This document shows positions 8,699 through 18,476 of a stretch of 64,000 nt of DNA, one piece after another. The stretch's first letter is position 1. The number at the start of each line of letters is the position of its first letter. Where the stretch lies: contig NZ_FORF01000002.1 of assembly GCF_900113935.1 (NCBI RefSeq), forward strand, positions 1 through 64,000. The letters are read 5' to 3'. The notes below the pieces were generated by a model, which saw only the letters and a program-made list of their open reading frames with translations, searched no databases and was not told where the DNA came from. The stretch is from Aquamicrobium aerolatum DSM 21857. Lineage in GTDB: Bacteria; Pseudomonadota; Alphaproteobacteria; Rhizobiales; Rhizobiaceae. A program made the position numbers and the translations under genes.

Positions 8699-10333
8699 GT
8701 GAGCACAATCAGTTATGCTGTCCAGCAGTCAATATTGCAAAGTGTCGAGGGCCCCTTGCAGATCCAGGGACGCCGGTTAGTACAAAGTCTTGCTGATCGC
8801 ATCAGCACGCCACATGCCGCGATTGGCTACGGAGCATTTCTCCTTTTTGCCTTCGTGCTTCTTGCTTGCTTCATGATCTGGCAAAGCTATTCATCTGCGC
8901 TGAGAACCGGAGAAGCCAAAGCCGAGTCGTCGGCACAGATTGTCGCGGCCCATCTTGAATGGATGATGGAAGCCAGCGATCAGGCGCTGCGCCGGATCGA
9001 TTCCGCCCTCGGACCCGAGCCGATCCGCAGTACCTGGACCACCATCTGGGACATCAGAAGCGCCGTCGGCGATCTGCCGGAAGGATTTCAATATTCCGTC
9101 TATGATGAAGCTGGCCGCCTGCGGCTGTCGAGCGTGCCCGAGGCCATCGGAATCGACGTTTCCGACCGCGACTACTTCCGCAAGCTGAAGGCGGGCGAAA
9201 CGGTGATGATCTCACCTCAACTGGATGAACGGTTGAGTGGTGAAAAGGTGTTTGTCGTCGCCCGGCGCATTTCCAGAAACCAGCAGTTTCACGGCGCTGC
9301 AAGTATCGCCATCCCGACAGCGGCCATGGACGAGTTCTGGAGCAAGTTCGGCCTTGGACCGCTGTCCACCGTGACCGTGATTAGAACAGACGGGTTGATG
9401 GTCGCGCGCCATCCCCAACTGACCCATGCAGTCGATTTCAGCACTTCCCCGTTGTTCACGAGGTTTCTGCCTTCGTCATCGAGCGGTGTCTATCACGCCA
9501 AAGCCTCGGTCGCCGACGGCATCCCGCGCATTGTCGGCTATCAGAAGATCGACGGCTGGCCGATCATTGCCACCGTCGGCGTGGAGCGCCACGAGGCGCT
9601 GGCCGGATTTAGGGCCAATCTGATCGGGGGCTTGACTGTCGGCCTGCCGACCGCGCTCGCCATGGCGATAGGAACGCTGTGGATCGCATCGCTGCTGCAC
9701 AAGGATGCGGACCGGCGCGGGCAATTGGAAATTGCCGTAGAGCGCAACAGCTTCCTGCTCAGGGAAATCCACCACCGGGTCAAGAACAATCTGCAGGCGG
9801 TCGCGTCCCTGATCCGCCTCCAGCCAATCCCCGCAGATCTCAAGGCCGACATTTCGCGGCGGATCGAGTCGATGGTGGCCGTTCACGAGCAGATCTACGG
9901 CTCCGACCAGTTCGATCGCATCGACCTCGTGCCCTATGTCCGCCGGCTGGTGAGCGACATTGCCAAGGGTTTTCCCGAGGACGTCGAAGTCGAATTCGAC
10001 CTCGCGCCGCTCAGCGTCGAACGGGAACGGGGCGTGGCCTTCGGCCTGCTGGTCAGCGAGGTCGTCACCAATGCGTTCAAATATGCCTTTAAGGGGCGCA
10101 AGGGCCGCCTGATCATCAGCCTGAAACGTGACGGCGAGCAGGGACAACTCGTCATCCACGACGACGGCGCCGGTTTTGCGCCCGAAGAGGTCAAGCAAGG
10201 CATGGGCACGAAGCTGATCGCCGGCTTTGCCATGCAGGTGGGCGGCACTCTGGCGGTGGATGCTTCCGACGGCACCAAGGTGACGGTGACGTTCCCGCTA
10301 ACCTGTCCCCAACAGAAATTCGCGATGCGCTAA
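8699..10333 (+). CDS. Membrane sensor histidine kinase, HisKA_2/HATPase type with extracytoplasmic sensor
   Basis: A 544-residue sensor kinase. A first membrane segment at about 42-61 and a second at about 308-333 enclose a periplasmic domain of roughly 245 residues with the double-Cache pattern (GYQKIDGWPIIATVGVE near its end). The kinase core begins FLLREIHHRVKNNLQAVASL, so the phospho-acceptor is His358 of the HisKA_2 box. The ATPase has the N-box NAFKYAF, then IHDDGAGF and GMGTKLI. Such kinases in alphaproteobacteria often feed the PhyR/general stress system, or an orphan regulator. No response regulator is adjacent. The start is GTG 8699. The ligand is unknown. Confidence 0.85.
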   Translation: MSTISYAVQQSILQSVEGPLQIQGRRLVQSLADRISTPHAAIGYGAFLLFAFVLLACFMIWQSYSSALRTGEAKAESSAQIVAAHLEWMMEASDQALRRIDSALGPEPIRSTWTTIWDIRSAVGDLPEGFQYSVYDEAGRLRLSSVPEAIGIDVSDRDYFRKLKAGETVMISPQLDERLSGEKVFVVARRISRNQQFHGAASIAIPTAAMDEFWSKFGLGPLSTVTVIRTDGLMVARHPQLTHAVDFSTSPLFTRFLPSSSSGVYHAKASVADGIPRIVGYQKIDGWPIIATVGVERHEALAGFRANLIGGLTVGLPTALAMAIGTLWIASLLHKDADRRGQLEIAVERNSFLLREIHHRVKNNLQAVASLIRLQPIPADLKADISRRIESMVAVHEQIYGSDQFDRIDLVPYVRRLVSDIAKGFPEDVEVEFDLAPLSVERERGVAFGLLVSEVVTNAFKYAFKGRKGRLIISLKRDGEQGQLVIHDDGAGFAPEEVKQGMGTKLIAGFAMQVGGTLAVDASDGTKVTVTFPLTCPQQKFAMR

Positions 10334-10362
10334 AACGTGTCGCGGGCTTCTTCGACGCGAAT

Positions 10363-10893
10363 TCAGACGGCAGGATAGATGATCTTTCCGTCCGCCCTTT
10401 TGACTGCGCCAGGCGTCGGCGTCGCATGTTCGACCTGCCCCGGCCCCATCAAATGATCGACGGCATGACCGTTCAGAAGCAGATAGTCGGTGATGATGCG
10501 GCGATGGCAGCGCCACCACACCGCCTCCGAACACATCAGCGCCAGCGGCGTGGCGCGGCCAAGATCCAGCAGCTCCGCAAAAGCGGCGGCAAAATCAGTG
10601 CCCAGCGCATAATCGGCATAATTGTGGAACGCCTGCACGCGCCAGAACGCATTGACGCTTTCCTCGACATCGGGCTGCTTGTTGCGTCGGCCGCCCAATT
10701 GCGGGCAATGGCGATAGGCGATCTGGATCTGCGCGAGGGCGTCGGGCAGCGTGTCGATGTTGAAAACCGGATTGGCGCGCGAGCGCGGAAAGGACCGCAC
10801 GTCGACCAGAAGCCGCACTCCCGCCTCGCGCAGCATATCCAGAAATTCCGACAGGCTGCGGCTGGAGTGACCGATGGTCATGAACTGCGCCAT
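10363..10893 (-). CDS. DUF488 family protein
   Basis: A 176-residue cytosolic protein beginning with the DUF488 signature: MTIGHSSRSLSEFLDMLREA, then LLVDVRSFPRSRANP and LMCSEAVWWRCHRRII. The conserved Cys in LMCSE and the CHR motif are typical. Biochemical role of the family is unknown. It starts exactly on the last base of the upstream HVA1-like gene's stop (TGATG, 1-nt overlap), so the two are translationally coupled. Confidence 0.85.
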   Translation of the reverse strand: MAQFMTIGHSSRSLSEFLDMLREAGVRLLVDVRSFPRSRANPVFNIDTLPDALAQIQIAYRHCPQLGGRRNKQPDVEESVNAFWRVQAFHNYADYALGTDFAAAFAELLDLGRATPLALMCSEAVWWRCHRRIITDYLLLNGHAVDHLMGPGQVEHATPTPGAVKRADGKIIYPAV

Positions 10894-11102
10894 CAGTCGA
10901 GCTTCGTCAGTGCGCCCTCCTTGTGGGCGGCGATGTGGTCGGTCTTGTCGCTCTTGATTTCATATTGCGGGTCATCGCGCGAGGCGCGGTGGCAATGCTC
11001 CTTATAGTCGAAGTCCGCGTGATGGATTTTGATGATCGTCCCGCTGACGCGCCCGGCCTCCGAATTCCAGCTGACATGGTCACCGACGGAATATTTCGTC
11101 AT
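10893..11102 (-). CDS. HVA1/DUF2945 small basic protein
   Basis: A 69-residue protein with the hypervirulence-associated (HVA1, formerly DUF2945) fold: YSVGDHVSWNSEAGRVSGTI, HADFDYKEHCHRASRDDPQY and EIKSDKTDHIAAHKEGAL. Small Tudor-like proteins of this type are common in rhizobia and have no assigned function. It is the first gene of a two-gene unit with the DUF488 protein. Confidence 0.82.
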   Translation of the reverse strand: MTKYSVGDHVSWNSEAGRVSGTIIKIHHADFDYKEHCHRASRDDPQYEIKSDKTDHIAAHKEGALTKLD

Positions 11103-11177
11103 ATCGGCCTGCCTTTCTGCCCCGTAAGGGAAGAATGAAGATGTGGCAGACTCGTTCCGGCACTGGGTATGTTGGGG

Positions 11178-12266
11178 TTAGAATCGGGCGCGCGACGGCT
11201 TGTTCTGGGTGACTTCCTCATAGCGCGCTTCCAGATCGGCCAGATTGCGCCGAAACTGATCCAGCGCGAAATTGATCCCGAACAGGCGCGTCAGTGCCGA
11301 GGTCGACAGCGGCCGCGTCGCGCCGCTTTCGCGCATTGCCTCCAGCGCATGACGGTATTGCCGCACCGCATCCTGAAGTTCATTGCCGGACTGCGGCTCC
11401 TCCGCGCCGGAAGCCGTCGCGCCGATGCGCTCCAGCCGCTGCGCCGCGATCAGCATGGCGCGGTGAAACGCCTTCAGGAGCTGGTCATCGACCAGATCGT
11501 CTTCCGCCTCGCGCGCGGCACGGCGCAGCATGTTGACGTCGAGACGCAGGCGGCTGGTGGTCCGCAGCAGAGGCTCGACATCGGGAATGCTGGTCAGCAA
11601 AGCACGCCGCTCGCGCGCGGCCTCGACGACCAGACGCTCCAGCTGCAGCATGGTTTCGCGAACCCGTCGCGCAATCGCGCCAAGGTCGCGCTGCGGGCTG
11701 TCGGGCCGCGCCGCGATGGCACGCAACTGCAACGCCATCAGATCGGCCACCTTGGCCGTCGCCTCGACGACCGAGCGCGACGCGTGGGCGGGAACGATCA
11801 GCACGGAAATCACCACGCCGACGAGACAGCCCAGCGCGACTTCCATCACACGCCCGGTTGCAAGATCGACCGGCCCCAGCCCCAGCCCCGCGCCGGCCAG
11901 CAACATGATCATGCCGGTGGTGGGGGCAGCGCGATAGCCGGGATAAAGCGCCGACAGAAAGGCGAGCGGCGCCAGCGCAACGACAAAGGCGATCACGCTT
12001 TCGACATGGCCGACCGGGCTGATGAGCATCACCACCGCCGTCGCATAGATCGCCCCGACCATCGACCCGATCGCCTGATCGAGCGCGAATTTGAGCGATC
12101 CGCCGACGCTGCTCTGGGTGACGACGATGGCCGTGATCATCGCCCACAAGCCTCCCGACATGCCCAGAAGATGCACCAGCGCATACGCGCCGAGGGCCGC
12201 CGCCGTCATCCGGGACGCATGAATCAGTTGGCGTCGATATTTCGCCGGCACAGTGAGCTTGTTCAT
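11178..12266 (-). CDS. FUSC-family inner-membrane transporter
   Basis: A 362-residue protein with five or six N-terminal hydrophobic helices (about residues 18-160; for example AALGAYALVHLLGM and GLWAMITAIVVTQS) and a C-terminal half that is cytoplasmic and coiled-coil-like. The layout and the motif ITAIVVTQSSVGGSL are those of the FUSC/aromatic acid exporter (AaeB, YccS-like) group. Export of aromatic acids or other amphipathic anions is the family role; the substrate here is unknown. It stands alone. Confidence 0.78.
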   Translation of the reverse strand: MNKLTVPAKYRRQLIHASRMTAAALGAYALVHLLGMSGGLWAMITAIVVTQSSVGGSLKFALDQAIGSMVGAIYATAVVMLISPVGHVESVIAFVVALAPLAFLSALYPGYRAAPTTGMIMLLAGAGLGLGPVDLATGRVMEVALGCLVGVVISVLIVPAHASRSVVEATAKVADLMALQLRAIAARPDSPQRDLGAIARRVRETMLQLERLVVEAARERRALLTSIPDVEPLLRTTSRLRLDVNMLRRAAREAEDDLVDDQLLKAFHRAMLIAAQRLERIGATASGAEEPQSGNELQDAVRQYRHALEAMRESGATRPLSTSALTRLFGINFALDQFRRNLADLEARYEEVTQNKPSRARF

Positions 12267-12335
12267 CGCGAACGCTCATAGCATGACAAACAGCCGGGGT
12301 CAGTCGGCTGTTTTCACCCATGAGAAAAGCTCAAA

Positions 12336-12581
12336 TCAGCTCGGATCGGGAGGTGGCGCTGCGCGCAAGACATCGAACTCGACGGCATGCCCCCTGTCGA
12401 CGACCTTCGCCGCCAGAAGGTTGATCAGCCGGCCATCCGGCCAGTCGCAATCCGGCAGCGCAGCGCGAAACGTACGCAACGCATGGGCCATGGAAACAGG
12501 ACGAAGCCGCTCGGTTCGTGAACGCGCATAGCTTTCAGCCAGCGACTCCACGGTGCGGATCATTGCTTGGGGATCAGGCAC
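12336..12581 (-). CDS. Small hypothetical protein
   Basis: An 81-residue protein starting VPDPQAMIRTVESLAESYA and ending VLRAAPPPDPS. I chose GTG 12581 because AAAGGAGG lies 6 bases upstream; no such signal precedes the longer reading from 12743. The central part is helical and amphipathic. Not recognised. Codon use resembles its neighbours. Confidence 0.55.
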   Translation of the reverse strand: MPDPQAMIRTVESLAESYARSRTERLRPVSMAHALRTFRAALPDCDWPDGRLINLLAAKVVDRGHAVEFDVLRAAPPPDPS

Positions 12582-12752
12582 TTGCCGCCTCCTTTCCGGA
12601 GGTAGGGGCGAAGGCACCATTTTCGACGCATTCATCGCCAGCGCCCTTAACAATGGCTGGCGATGGGGCATCATCGCATATCGGGCGGTTTGACGCACGT
12701 CACAGCCCATCACGATTTGTTGCCACAACGGAAGCTTTGGCAACCTCTCGGC

Positions 12753-12872
12753 TCAGATCAGCCAGTAGCGGATGAGATAACCCACCGCTGCAACGCAGGC
12801 GACGCCCGCCAGCCACAGCCCGACGAACCACAGCAGCCGTCGCCAGACCGGTCCGGGAGCGGCGGCGCTCAA
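12753..12872 (-). CDS. DUF2474-type small membrane protein of the CIO oxidase operon
   Basis: A 39-codon gene missed by size filters. It begins at TTG 12872, overlapping the cydB stop by 4 bases (TTGA), and encodes SAAAPGPVWRRLLWFVGLWL, one transmembrane helix (VGLWLAGVACVAAVGYLI) and a final RYWLI. The W-R-R-L start, single helix and position after cydB match DUF2474 proteins that accompany CIO-type bd oxidases. They play a part like CydX, stabilising the cytochrome complex, by analogy. Translation is probably coupled to cydB, since TTG has no separate ribosome site. Confidence 0.75.
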   Translation of the reverse strand: MSAAAPGPVWRRLLWFVGLWLAGVACVAAVGYLIRYWLI

Positions 12873-13870
12873 TGATAACCCTCTTCGCCGACCTTGCCAC
12901 GGAACACCCAGTAGGAATAGGCGGTGTAGGACAGGACGATCGGGATCAGCACCACCGCGCCGACCAGCATGAAGATCAGGCTCTCATCAGGCGCTGCGGC
13001 CTTCTCGATGGTCACCGCGCCGGGGACGATGTCCGGGAAGATGCTGATGCCCAGACCCAGCATGCTGAGGGCGAACAGCCCGAGCGAAAGCAGGAAAGGC
13101 AAGCGCTCGTAGCGGCGGTGGAGACTGAAGAAATAGGCGGCCGCCGCGACCACGACGAGAAGCGGCACCTGCGCCGTGAACAGGACATGCGGCCAGGCGA
13201 ACCAGCGCTCATAATAGGCTTCCTCAAGGAAGGGCGTGGCGAGGCTGACGGCGGCGACGCAGACGATGGTGATGATGCCGGCAAGACGCGCATAGCGGAA
13301 CGCCCGCGCCTGCAACGCACCCTCGGTCTTCATGATCAGCCAGGTCGAGCCCAGCAGCGCATAGCCGACCACGAGGCTGGCCCCGGTGAGCAGGCTGAAA
13401 GGCGACAGCCAATCCCACCACCCACCGGCATAGGCGCGGCCTTCCACGCTGATGCCCTGGAGCAGCGCGCCGAGCGTCACCCCTTGTGCGAAGGTAGCCA
13501 AAAGCGAGCCGCCTGCGAAAGAAAGATCCCAGAACCACTCATGCGCCTTGTCGCGCCAGCGGAACTCGAAGGCGACACCGCGAAAAACCAGCGCCAGCAG
13601 CATCGCAATGATCGGCGCATAGAGCGCCGGCATGATGATCGCATAGGCGAGCGGAAACGCCGCCATCAGCCCGCCGCCGCCCAGCACCAGCCAGGTCTCG
13701 TTGCCATCCCAGACCGGCGCGACGGAGTTCATCGCCTGGTCGCGCTGCTGTCCGCGCCTGAGCAGCGGGAACAGGATGCCGATGCCCAGATCGAAGCCGT
13801 CGAGAACGACATAGGCAAAAACCGCGAAAGCAAGGATGAAAGCCCAGAGAACCGGAAGATCCATGTTCAT
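12869..13870 (-). CDS. cydB: Cytochrome bd-type (CIO) quinol oxidase subunit II
   Basis: A 333-residue polytopic protein, the second subunit of the bd-type terminal oxidase. It begins LPVLWAFILAFAVFAYVVLDGFDLG, written here as two parts around the conserved YVVLDGFDLGIG motif (about 18-29), and includes WDGNETWLVLGGG (about 54-66) and the family's C-terminal SYTAYSYWVFRGKV. Seven to nine helices are evident. It starts 4 bases inside cydA (ATGA) and overlaps the DUF2474 gene at its end, so all three are one operon. Confidence 0.92.
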   Translation of the reverse strand: MNMDLPVLWAFILAFAVFAYVVLDGFDLGIGILFPLLRRGQQRDQAMNSVAPVWDGNETWLVLGGGGLMAAFPLAYAIIMPALYAPIIAMLLALVFRGVAFEFRWRDKAHEWFWDLSFAGGSLLATFAQGVTLGALLQGISVEGRAYAGGWWDWLSPFSLLTGASLVVGYALLGSTWLIMKTEGALQARAFRYARLAGIITIVCVAAVSLATPFLEEAYYERWFAWPHVLFTAQVPLLVVVAAAAYFFSLHRRYERLPFLLSLGLFALSMLGLGISIFPDIVPGAVTIEKAAAPDESLIFMLVGAVVLIPIVLSYTAYSYWVFRGKVGEEGYH

Positions 13871-15297
13871 TCCCCCCTGTGTTCGGCGCCGAGCGTACGG
13901 TCCGGAGCGATTGCGGCAACCGGCGTGGTGCCGGCGGTGCGGATCGGCGTGGTGTCATTTTCCAGCCCGGACTCATGTGGCGCGGGCGCATGGGCCATCA
14001 GCCGCAAAATGTACCAGACACCGACCGAGAACACGGCGAAATAGACGACGATGAAGGCGATGAGCGAGGCGGCAACCGCCGGCGCGTCGAGCGGCGATAC
14101 CGAATCGGCAGTGCGCAACAGGCCATAGATCGTGTAGGGCTGCCGTCCGACCTCGGTGGTCACCCAGCCGGCGATGACGGCCACGAAACCCGCCGGCCCC
14201 ATGACGATGGCAAAACGATGGAGCAGTGGCCAGTCATAAAGCTTGCCACGCATGCGCGCCAGCAGCGCCACCGCGCCCAGCGTCAGCATGAGCATGCCAA
14301 GCCCGACCATGATGCGGAACGACCAGAACACGATGGCGACGGGGGGCCAGTCCTCCCGCGACACGGTGTCGAGGCCATCCATCGGCGCGGTCAGGCTGTG
14401 CTTGAGGATCAGCGAGCCGAGATTGGGGATCGCCAGCGCATAGCGCATCGTTCCGGCTTCCTGATCCGGCAGGCCGAAGAGATAGAGCGGCGCGCCATCC
14501 GGGTGGCTCTCGAAATGCCCTTCCATCGCCATGATCTTGACCGGCTGATGCTCAAGCGTGTTGAGCCCGTGCTGGTCGCCGACGAAAATCTGGATCGGCG
14601 CGGTGACGATGAGCATGCCCATCGCCATCGCAAACATGACGCGCGAGCCTTCATTGTTGCGGTTGCGCAGCAGGTGCCATGCGCCAACGGCACCGACCAC
14701 CAGCGCGGTCGTGAGATACGAGCCAAGCACGGTGTGGACTAGACGATAGGGGAACGAGGCAGTGAAGATGATCTGCCACCAGTCCTGCGGGACGAACTGG
14801 CCGACCTCGTTCATGACGTGGCCAGCCGGCGTCTGCATCCAGGAATTGGCCGCCAGAATCCAGAATGACGACAGCAATGTGCCAAGCGCGACGGCCAGCG
14901 TGGCGGTGAAGTGCAGCCCCTTGCCGACCCGCGTCAGGCCGAAGAGCATGATGCCAAGGAAGCCCGCCTCAAGAAAGAACGCGGTCAGCACCTCATAGGC
15001 CATCAGCGGCCCGACGACCGGCCCGGCAAGGTCGGAAAACACCGACCAGTTGGTGCCGAACTGATAGGACAGGACGATGCCGGAGACGACGCCCATGGCA
15101 AAATTGATGGCGAAAATCTTGACCCAATAGTGGAACAGATCGAGATAGACGCTGCGCCCGGTCCACAGCCACAAGCCCTCCAGCACCGCAAGATAGCTGG
15201 CCAGACCAATGGTGAGCGCAGGGAAGATGAAGTGAAAGGACACGGTAAACGCGAACTGGAACCGTGCCAGAATCAAGGCGTCGAAGCTGTCGAACAT
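13867..15297 (-). CDS. cydA: Cytochrome bd-type (CIO) quinol oxidase subunit I
   Basis: Heme-bearing subunit that oxidises quinol and reduces O2 to water at the inner membrane. At 476 residues it lacks the long Q-loop of E. coli CydA (about 520), as in cyanide-insensitive oxidases. Probable heme b595 and b558 ligands are His22 in VSFHFIFPALTIG and His188 in RLVHTVLGSYL; Glu102 and Glu110 lie in AYEVLTAFFLEAGFLG. GGAGG lies 6 bases before ATG 15297. There are no cydCD genes nearby. Expression under low oxygen or respiratory stress is usual for the family. Confidence 0.92.
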   Translation of the reverse strand: MFDSFDALILARFQFAFTVSFHFIFPALTIGLASYLAVLEGLWLWTGRSVYLDLFHYWVKIFAINFAMGVVSGIVLSYQFGTNWSVFSDLAGPVVGPLMAYEVLTAFFLEAGFLGIMLFGLTRVGKGLHFTATLAVALGTLLSSFWILAANSWMQTPAGHVMNEVGQFVPQDWWQIIFTASFPYRLVHTVLGSYLTTALVVGAVGAWHLLRNRNNEGSRVMFAMAMGMLIVTAPIQIFVGDQHGLNTLEHQPVKIMAMEGHFESHPDGAPLYLFGLPDQEAGTMRYALAIPNLGSLILKHSLTAPMDGLDTVSREDWPPVAIVFWSFRIMVGLGMLMLTLGAVALLARMRGKLYDWPLLHRFAIVMGPAGFVAVIAGWVTTEVGRQPYTIYGLLRTADSVSPLDAPAVAASLIAFIVVYFAVFSVGVWYILRLMAHAPAPHESGLENDTTPIRTAGTTPVAAIAPDRTLGAEHRGE

Positions 15298-15480
15298 ATC
15301 GTCCTCCGATCACATGGGCCGGAATCTAACATATGCCGACCGACGAGCAAGCGAACTTCGCCCGGATTAAGGGGGGTGCGACGAAGCTGCCAGACCTGCG
15401 GATTTTCCAGAGCTTGCAGATTGGCGCGCACATAGCCGTGGGGCAAGCCGCATGGGCAGGCACAATTGCGCTTCACGTTC

Positions 15481-15556
15481 TTGCTGGAATTGCTCCAGAT
15501 CTTTTCACGCAATTCCGGACGCAAAACCGCTGCGCACTTTTGCTGGAATTGCTTTA
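15481..15556. repeat. Palindromic rhizobial-type intergenic repeat
   Basis: Two copies of TGCTGGAATTGCT (15482-15494 and 15541-15553) flank CGCAATTCCGGACGCAAAAC and CGCTGCGCAC. The block contains GGAATTGC and its complement GCAATTCC, so it can fold. I remember similar blocks scattered between genes in Brucella/Ochrobactrum and rhizobia, but could not search. Its last bases supply the TAA stop of the small gene that follows. Confidence 0.6.
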
Positions 15557-15871
15557 GGCTTCATCACGACGGACCAGCTGGTGCGTGCTGTCGCGCACGC
15601 CTGGACGCTCAGGCGGCACGACAAGCGCGAGCTGCGCCTGATCGAACAAGTCGAACCATTCGTCCCATTCGACCAGTTCGCGGCCTCCGGCATTTTGCGG
15701 ACGCTCAGCCCGGTCCTGATCCTGATAGGCGATCTGGTCGAATACGATCATCAACAGCGGCTGCACGCCGGACGCTGCCGAAGAGTCCACCACCGCCGGC
15801 ACACCCATGCGCGCCGCCGCCCAGTTCCGAATTGCCTCGTGATCGGTAAGTATCTGCTGTTCGCTCGCCAT
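15554..15871 (-). CDS. Conserved-looking hypothetical protein, DUF2478-unrelated, function unknown
   Basis: A 105-residue soluble protein: MASEQQILTDHEAIRNWAAA, then an acidic, Q/D-rich middle and a C-terminal LVEWDEWFDLFDQAQLALVV. GGAGG lies 5 bases before ATG 15871; the ATG one codon earlier is an alternative. The composition (DHEAIRNWAAARMGVPAVV near the start) suggests a small regulatory or stress protein. I do not recognise the family with certainty. It stands between two repeat blocks, and its stop codon is inside the 15481-15556 repeat. Confidence 0.6.
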   Translation of the reverse strand: MASEQQILTDHEAIRNWAAARMGVPAVVDSSAASGVQPLLMIVFDQIAYQDQDRAERPQNAGGRELVEWDEWFDLFDQAQLALVVPPERPGVRDSTHQLVRRDEA

Positions 15872-15968
15872 CATGTCCTCCTGCGACTGATGGCATAACC
15901 ATCACAGGTGGATCTGGTTCCTTGGCGAAGGAAGGGACCGACTGGAGCGTGTCGCCTTCTTCTTGAAC

Positions 15969-16071
15969 TACGCATGTCTTTATCCCGAAACCGGTCCCCA
16001 CTTTCGGGAGACATGCTTGTTTGTACGCATGTCTTTATCCCGAAACCGGTCCCCACTTTCGGGAGACATGC
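15969..16071. repeat. Two exact 48-bp copies of a palindromic repeat in tandem
   Basis: Copies at 15969-16016 and 16024-16071 are identical and separated by TTGTTTG. Each is a palindrome: GCATGTCT pairs with AGACATGC, and CCCGAAA with TTTCGGG, around ACCGGTCCCCA. The second copy touches the stop codon of the ABC ATPase gene at 16073. Such units are typical REP-like elements of rhizobial genomes and may also act as a terminator for the ABC operon. Confidence 0.75.
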
Positions 16072-16072
16072 G

Positions 16073-16812
<740 letters not shown>

Positions 16813-16816
<4 letters not shown>

Positions 16817-17622
16817 GGGCGGCCCTCCAAGGCGTCTTCGAACTTCGTCGCGGCGGCGAGCAGCGCCGTTGTGTACGCGTGCTCAGGCCGGGAAAGAACG
16901 GCCTGCGCCGCGCCGGTTTCAACAATCTCGCCATTGCGCATGACGACGATCTTCTCGGCAATGGAATTGACCACCGCAAGGTCGTGGCTGATGAACAAGA
17001 GCGCCATGCCCATATCAGCGACCACATCCTTCATCAGCGCGAGGATCTCGGCCTGCGTCGTGACATCCAGCGCGGTGGTCGGCTCGTCGGCGATGAGCAA
17101 TTGCGGCTGGCAGGCGAGCGCCATGGCGATGGCGACGCGCTGGCGCTGGCCACCGGAAATCTCGAACGGATAGGCGCGCGCAATGCGGGCGGGCTCGGGC
17201 AGGGCGACACGCTCGAACAGGGCGAGCACTTCCGCCTCGACCGCCTTTCGGTCCGCAGGCTTGCCTTCGCGGCGCAACCGCCGCGCGACGGGTTCTGCGG
17301 TCTGGCGGCCAAGGCGCATCAGAGGATCAAGCGCGGTCAGCGGCTCCTGAAACACCACCGAGGCGGCGCGACCGCGCAGTTGCGTCAAGGCACGTTCCGG
17401 CAGATCGAGGACCGGCTGGCCGTCGAGCATGATCTTGCCATGGGCGGACAGGGCGGACGGCAACAGGCCGATGCTGGCCAGCGCGGTCAGGGACTTGCCG
17501 GAACCGGACTCGCCAATCACGCCCCAGCGCTCGCCGCGCTCGATGACAAGATCGAGGTTGGAAACGAGTGGCCGATCGCCGGCCTTGATGGTCAGGCCGC
17601 TTATTTCAAGGATCGGACCCAT
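16813..17622 (-). CDS. Peptide/opine-type ABC transporter ATPase (DppD-like)
   Basis: A 269-residue ATPase: Walker A GESGSGKSL (37-45), FQEPLTALDPLMRLG, signature SGGQRQRVAIAMALA, Walker B LLIADEPTTALD and FISHDLAVV. It pairs with the DppF-like subunit to form the heterodimeric motor of the importer. Its first base coincides with the end of the upstream permease (17622), and its end overlaps the next gene by 4 bases. Confidence 0.9.
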
Positions 17623-18476
17623 CAGCGCCGCCCCCGCGTCGGATCAGCATAGTCGCGCAAGCCGTCGGCCAGCAGGTTGACGCCGATGACCAGAATGACC
17701 AGCGCGATGCCGGGGGCAACGGCGCCGAACGGTGCCGTGTAGACCGTGCCCTGCGCTTCCTGAAGCAAGCGCCCCCACGATGCGTTTGGCGGCGGTGCGC
17801 CAAGGCCGAGATAGGAAAGCGACGCTTCGGCAATCACTGCGAGGCCAAACTGCAGCGCGAAATTGACCATCAGCGTCGGCCAGATATTCGGCAGCAGATG
17901 GATGAACACGATCTGCAGCCATGAGGTGCCGGACGTGCGCGCGGCGGTGATGTAGTCCATCTCCAGAACCCGCTTGGCGAGAATGCGGGTCAGGCGCGCG
18001 ACGATGGCGGAAATGGCGACGCCCAGCGCGATGATCGCGGAACTGAGGCTCGCGCCGTCGCTGGCGGCGACCACCAGCATCGCCAGAAGCAGGGTCGGGA
18101 AGGCAATCAGGATGTCGAAGGTAGCGGCCAGCGCATCGTCGAGCGTGCGCGTGGCGAAAGCGGCGAGGATGCCGAGGCTCACGCCAATCAGCGCGCCGAT
18201 GGCGACGGCCCCTGCCCCGACCTGAATGGCGATGCGCGAGCCGATCATGATGTGGGTGAAGAGGTCGCGCCCGAGCCGGTCGGTTCCCGCCCAGTGGGCA
18301 AAGGACGGCGCTTCGAGCCGCATGCCGGCCATGTCGTTCGGGCCGTAAGGGGTCCAGAACAGCGTCAGCGCGGCGATCGCCACATGAAGCCCGACGAGGA
18401 TCAAGCCGACGATCAGCGTCAGGGGGAGCCTGCGCTTTTGGCCGCCCGACAGATCGTCTTGTGTTGCGACGCTCAT
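17622..18476 (-). CDS. Peptide-type ABC transporter permease (DppC-like)
   Basis: A 284-residue permease with an N-terminal helix (LTLIVGLILVGLHVAIAALT), the DppC-typical HWAGTDRLGRDLFTHIMIGSR segment just before the transport domain, and the EAA motif region RTSGTSWLQIVFIHLLPNIW. About six membrane segments. It pairs with the DppB-like permease encoded 4 bases upstream in overlap. Confidence 0.9.
   Translation of the reverse strand: MSVATQDDLSGGQKRRLPLTLIVGLILVGLHVAIAALTLFWTPYGPNDMAGMRLEAPSFAHWAGTDRLGRDLFTHIMIGSRIAIQVGAGAVAIGALIGVSLGILAAFATRTLDDALAATFDILIAFPTLLLAMLVVAASDGASLSSAIIALGVAISAIVARLTRILAKRVLEMDYITAARTSGTSWLQIVFIHLLPNIWPTLMVNFALQFGLAVIAEASLSYLGLGAPPPNASWGRLLQEAQGTVYTAPFGAVAPGIALVILVIGVNLLADGLRDYADPTRGRR

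Noticed and set aside
10426-11007. Plus-strand gene of 193 codons opposite DUF488
   Set aside because: Overlaps two coupled, recognisable small genes on the minus strand.
15969-16071. CRISPR array
   Set aside because: Only two palindromic copies with a 7-bp spacer and no cas genes.
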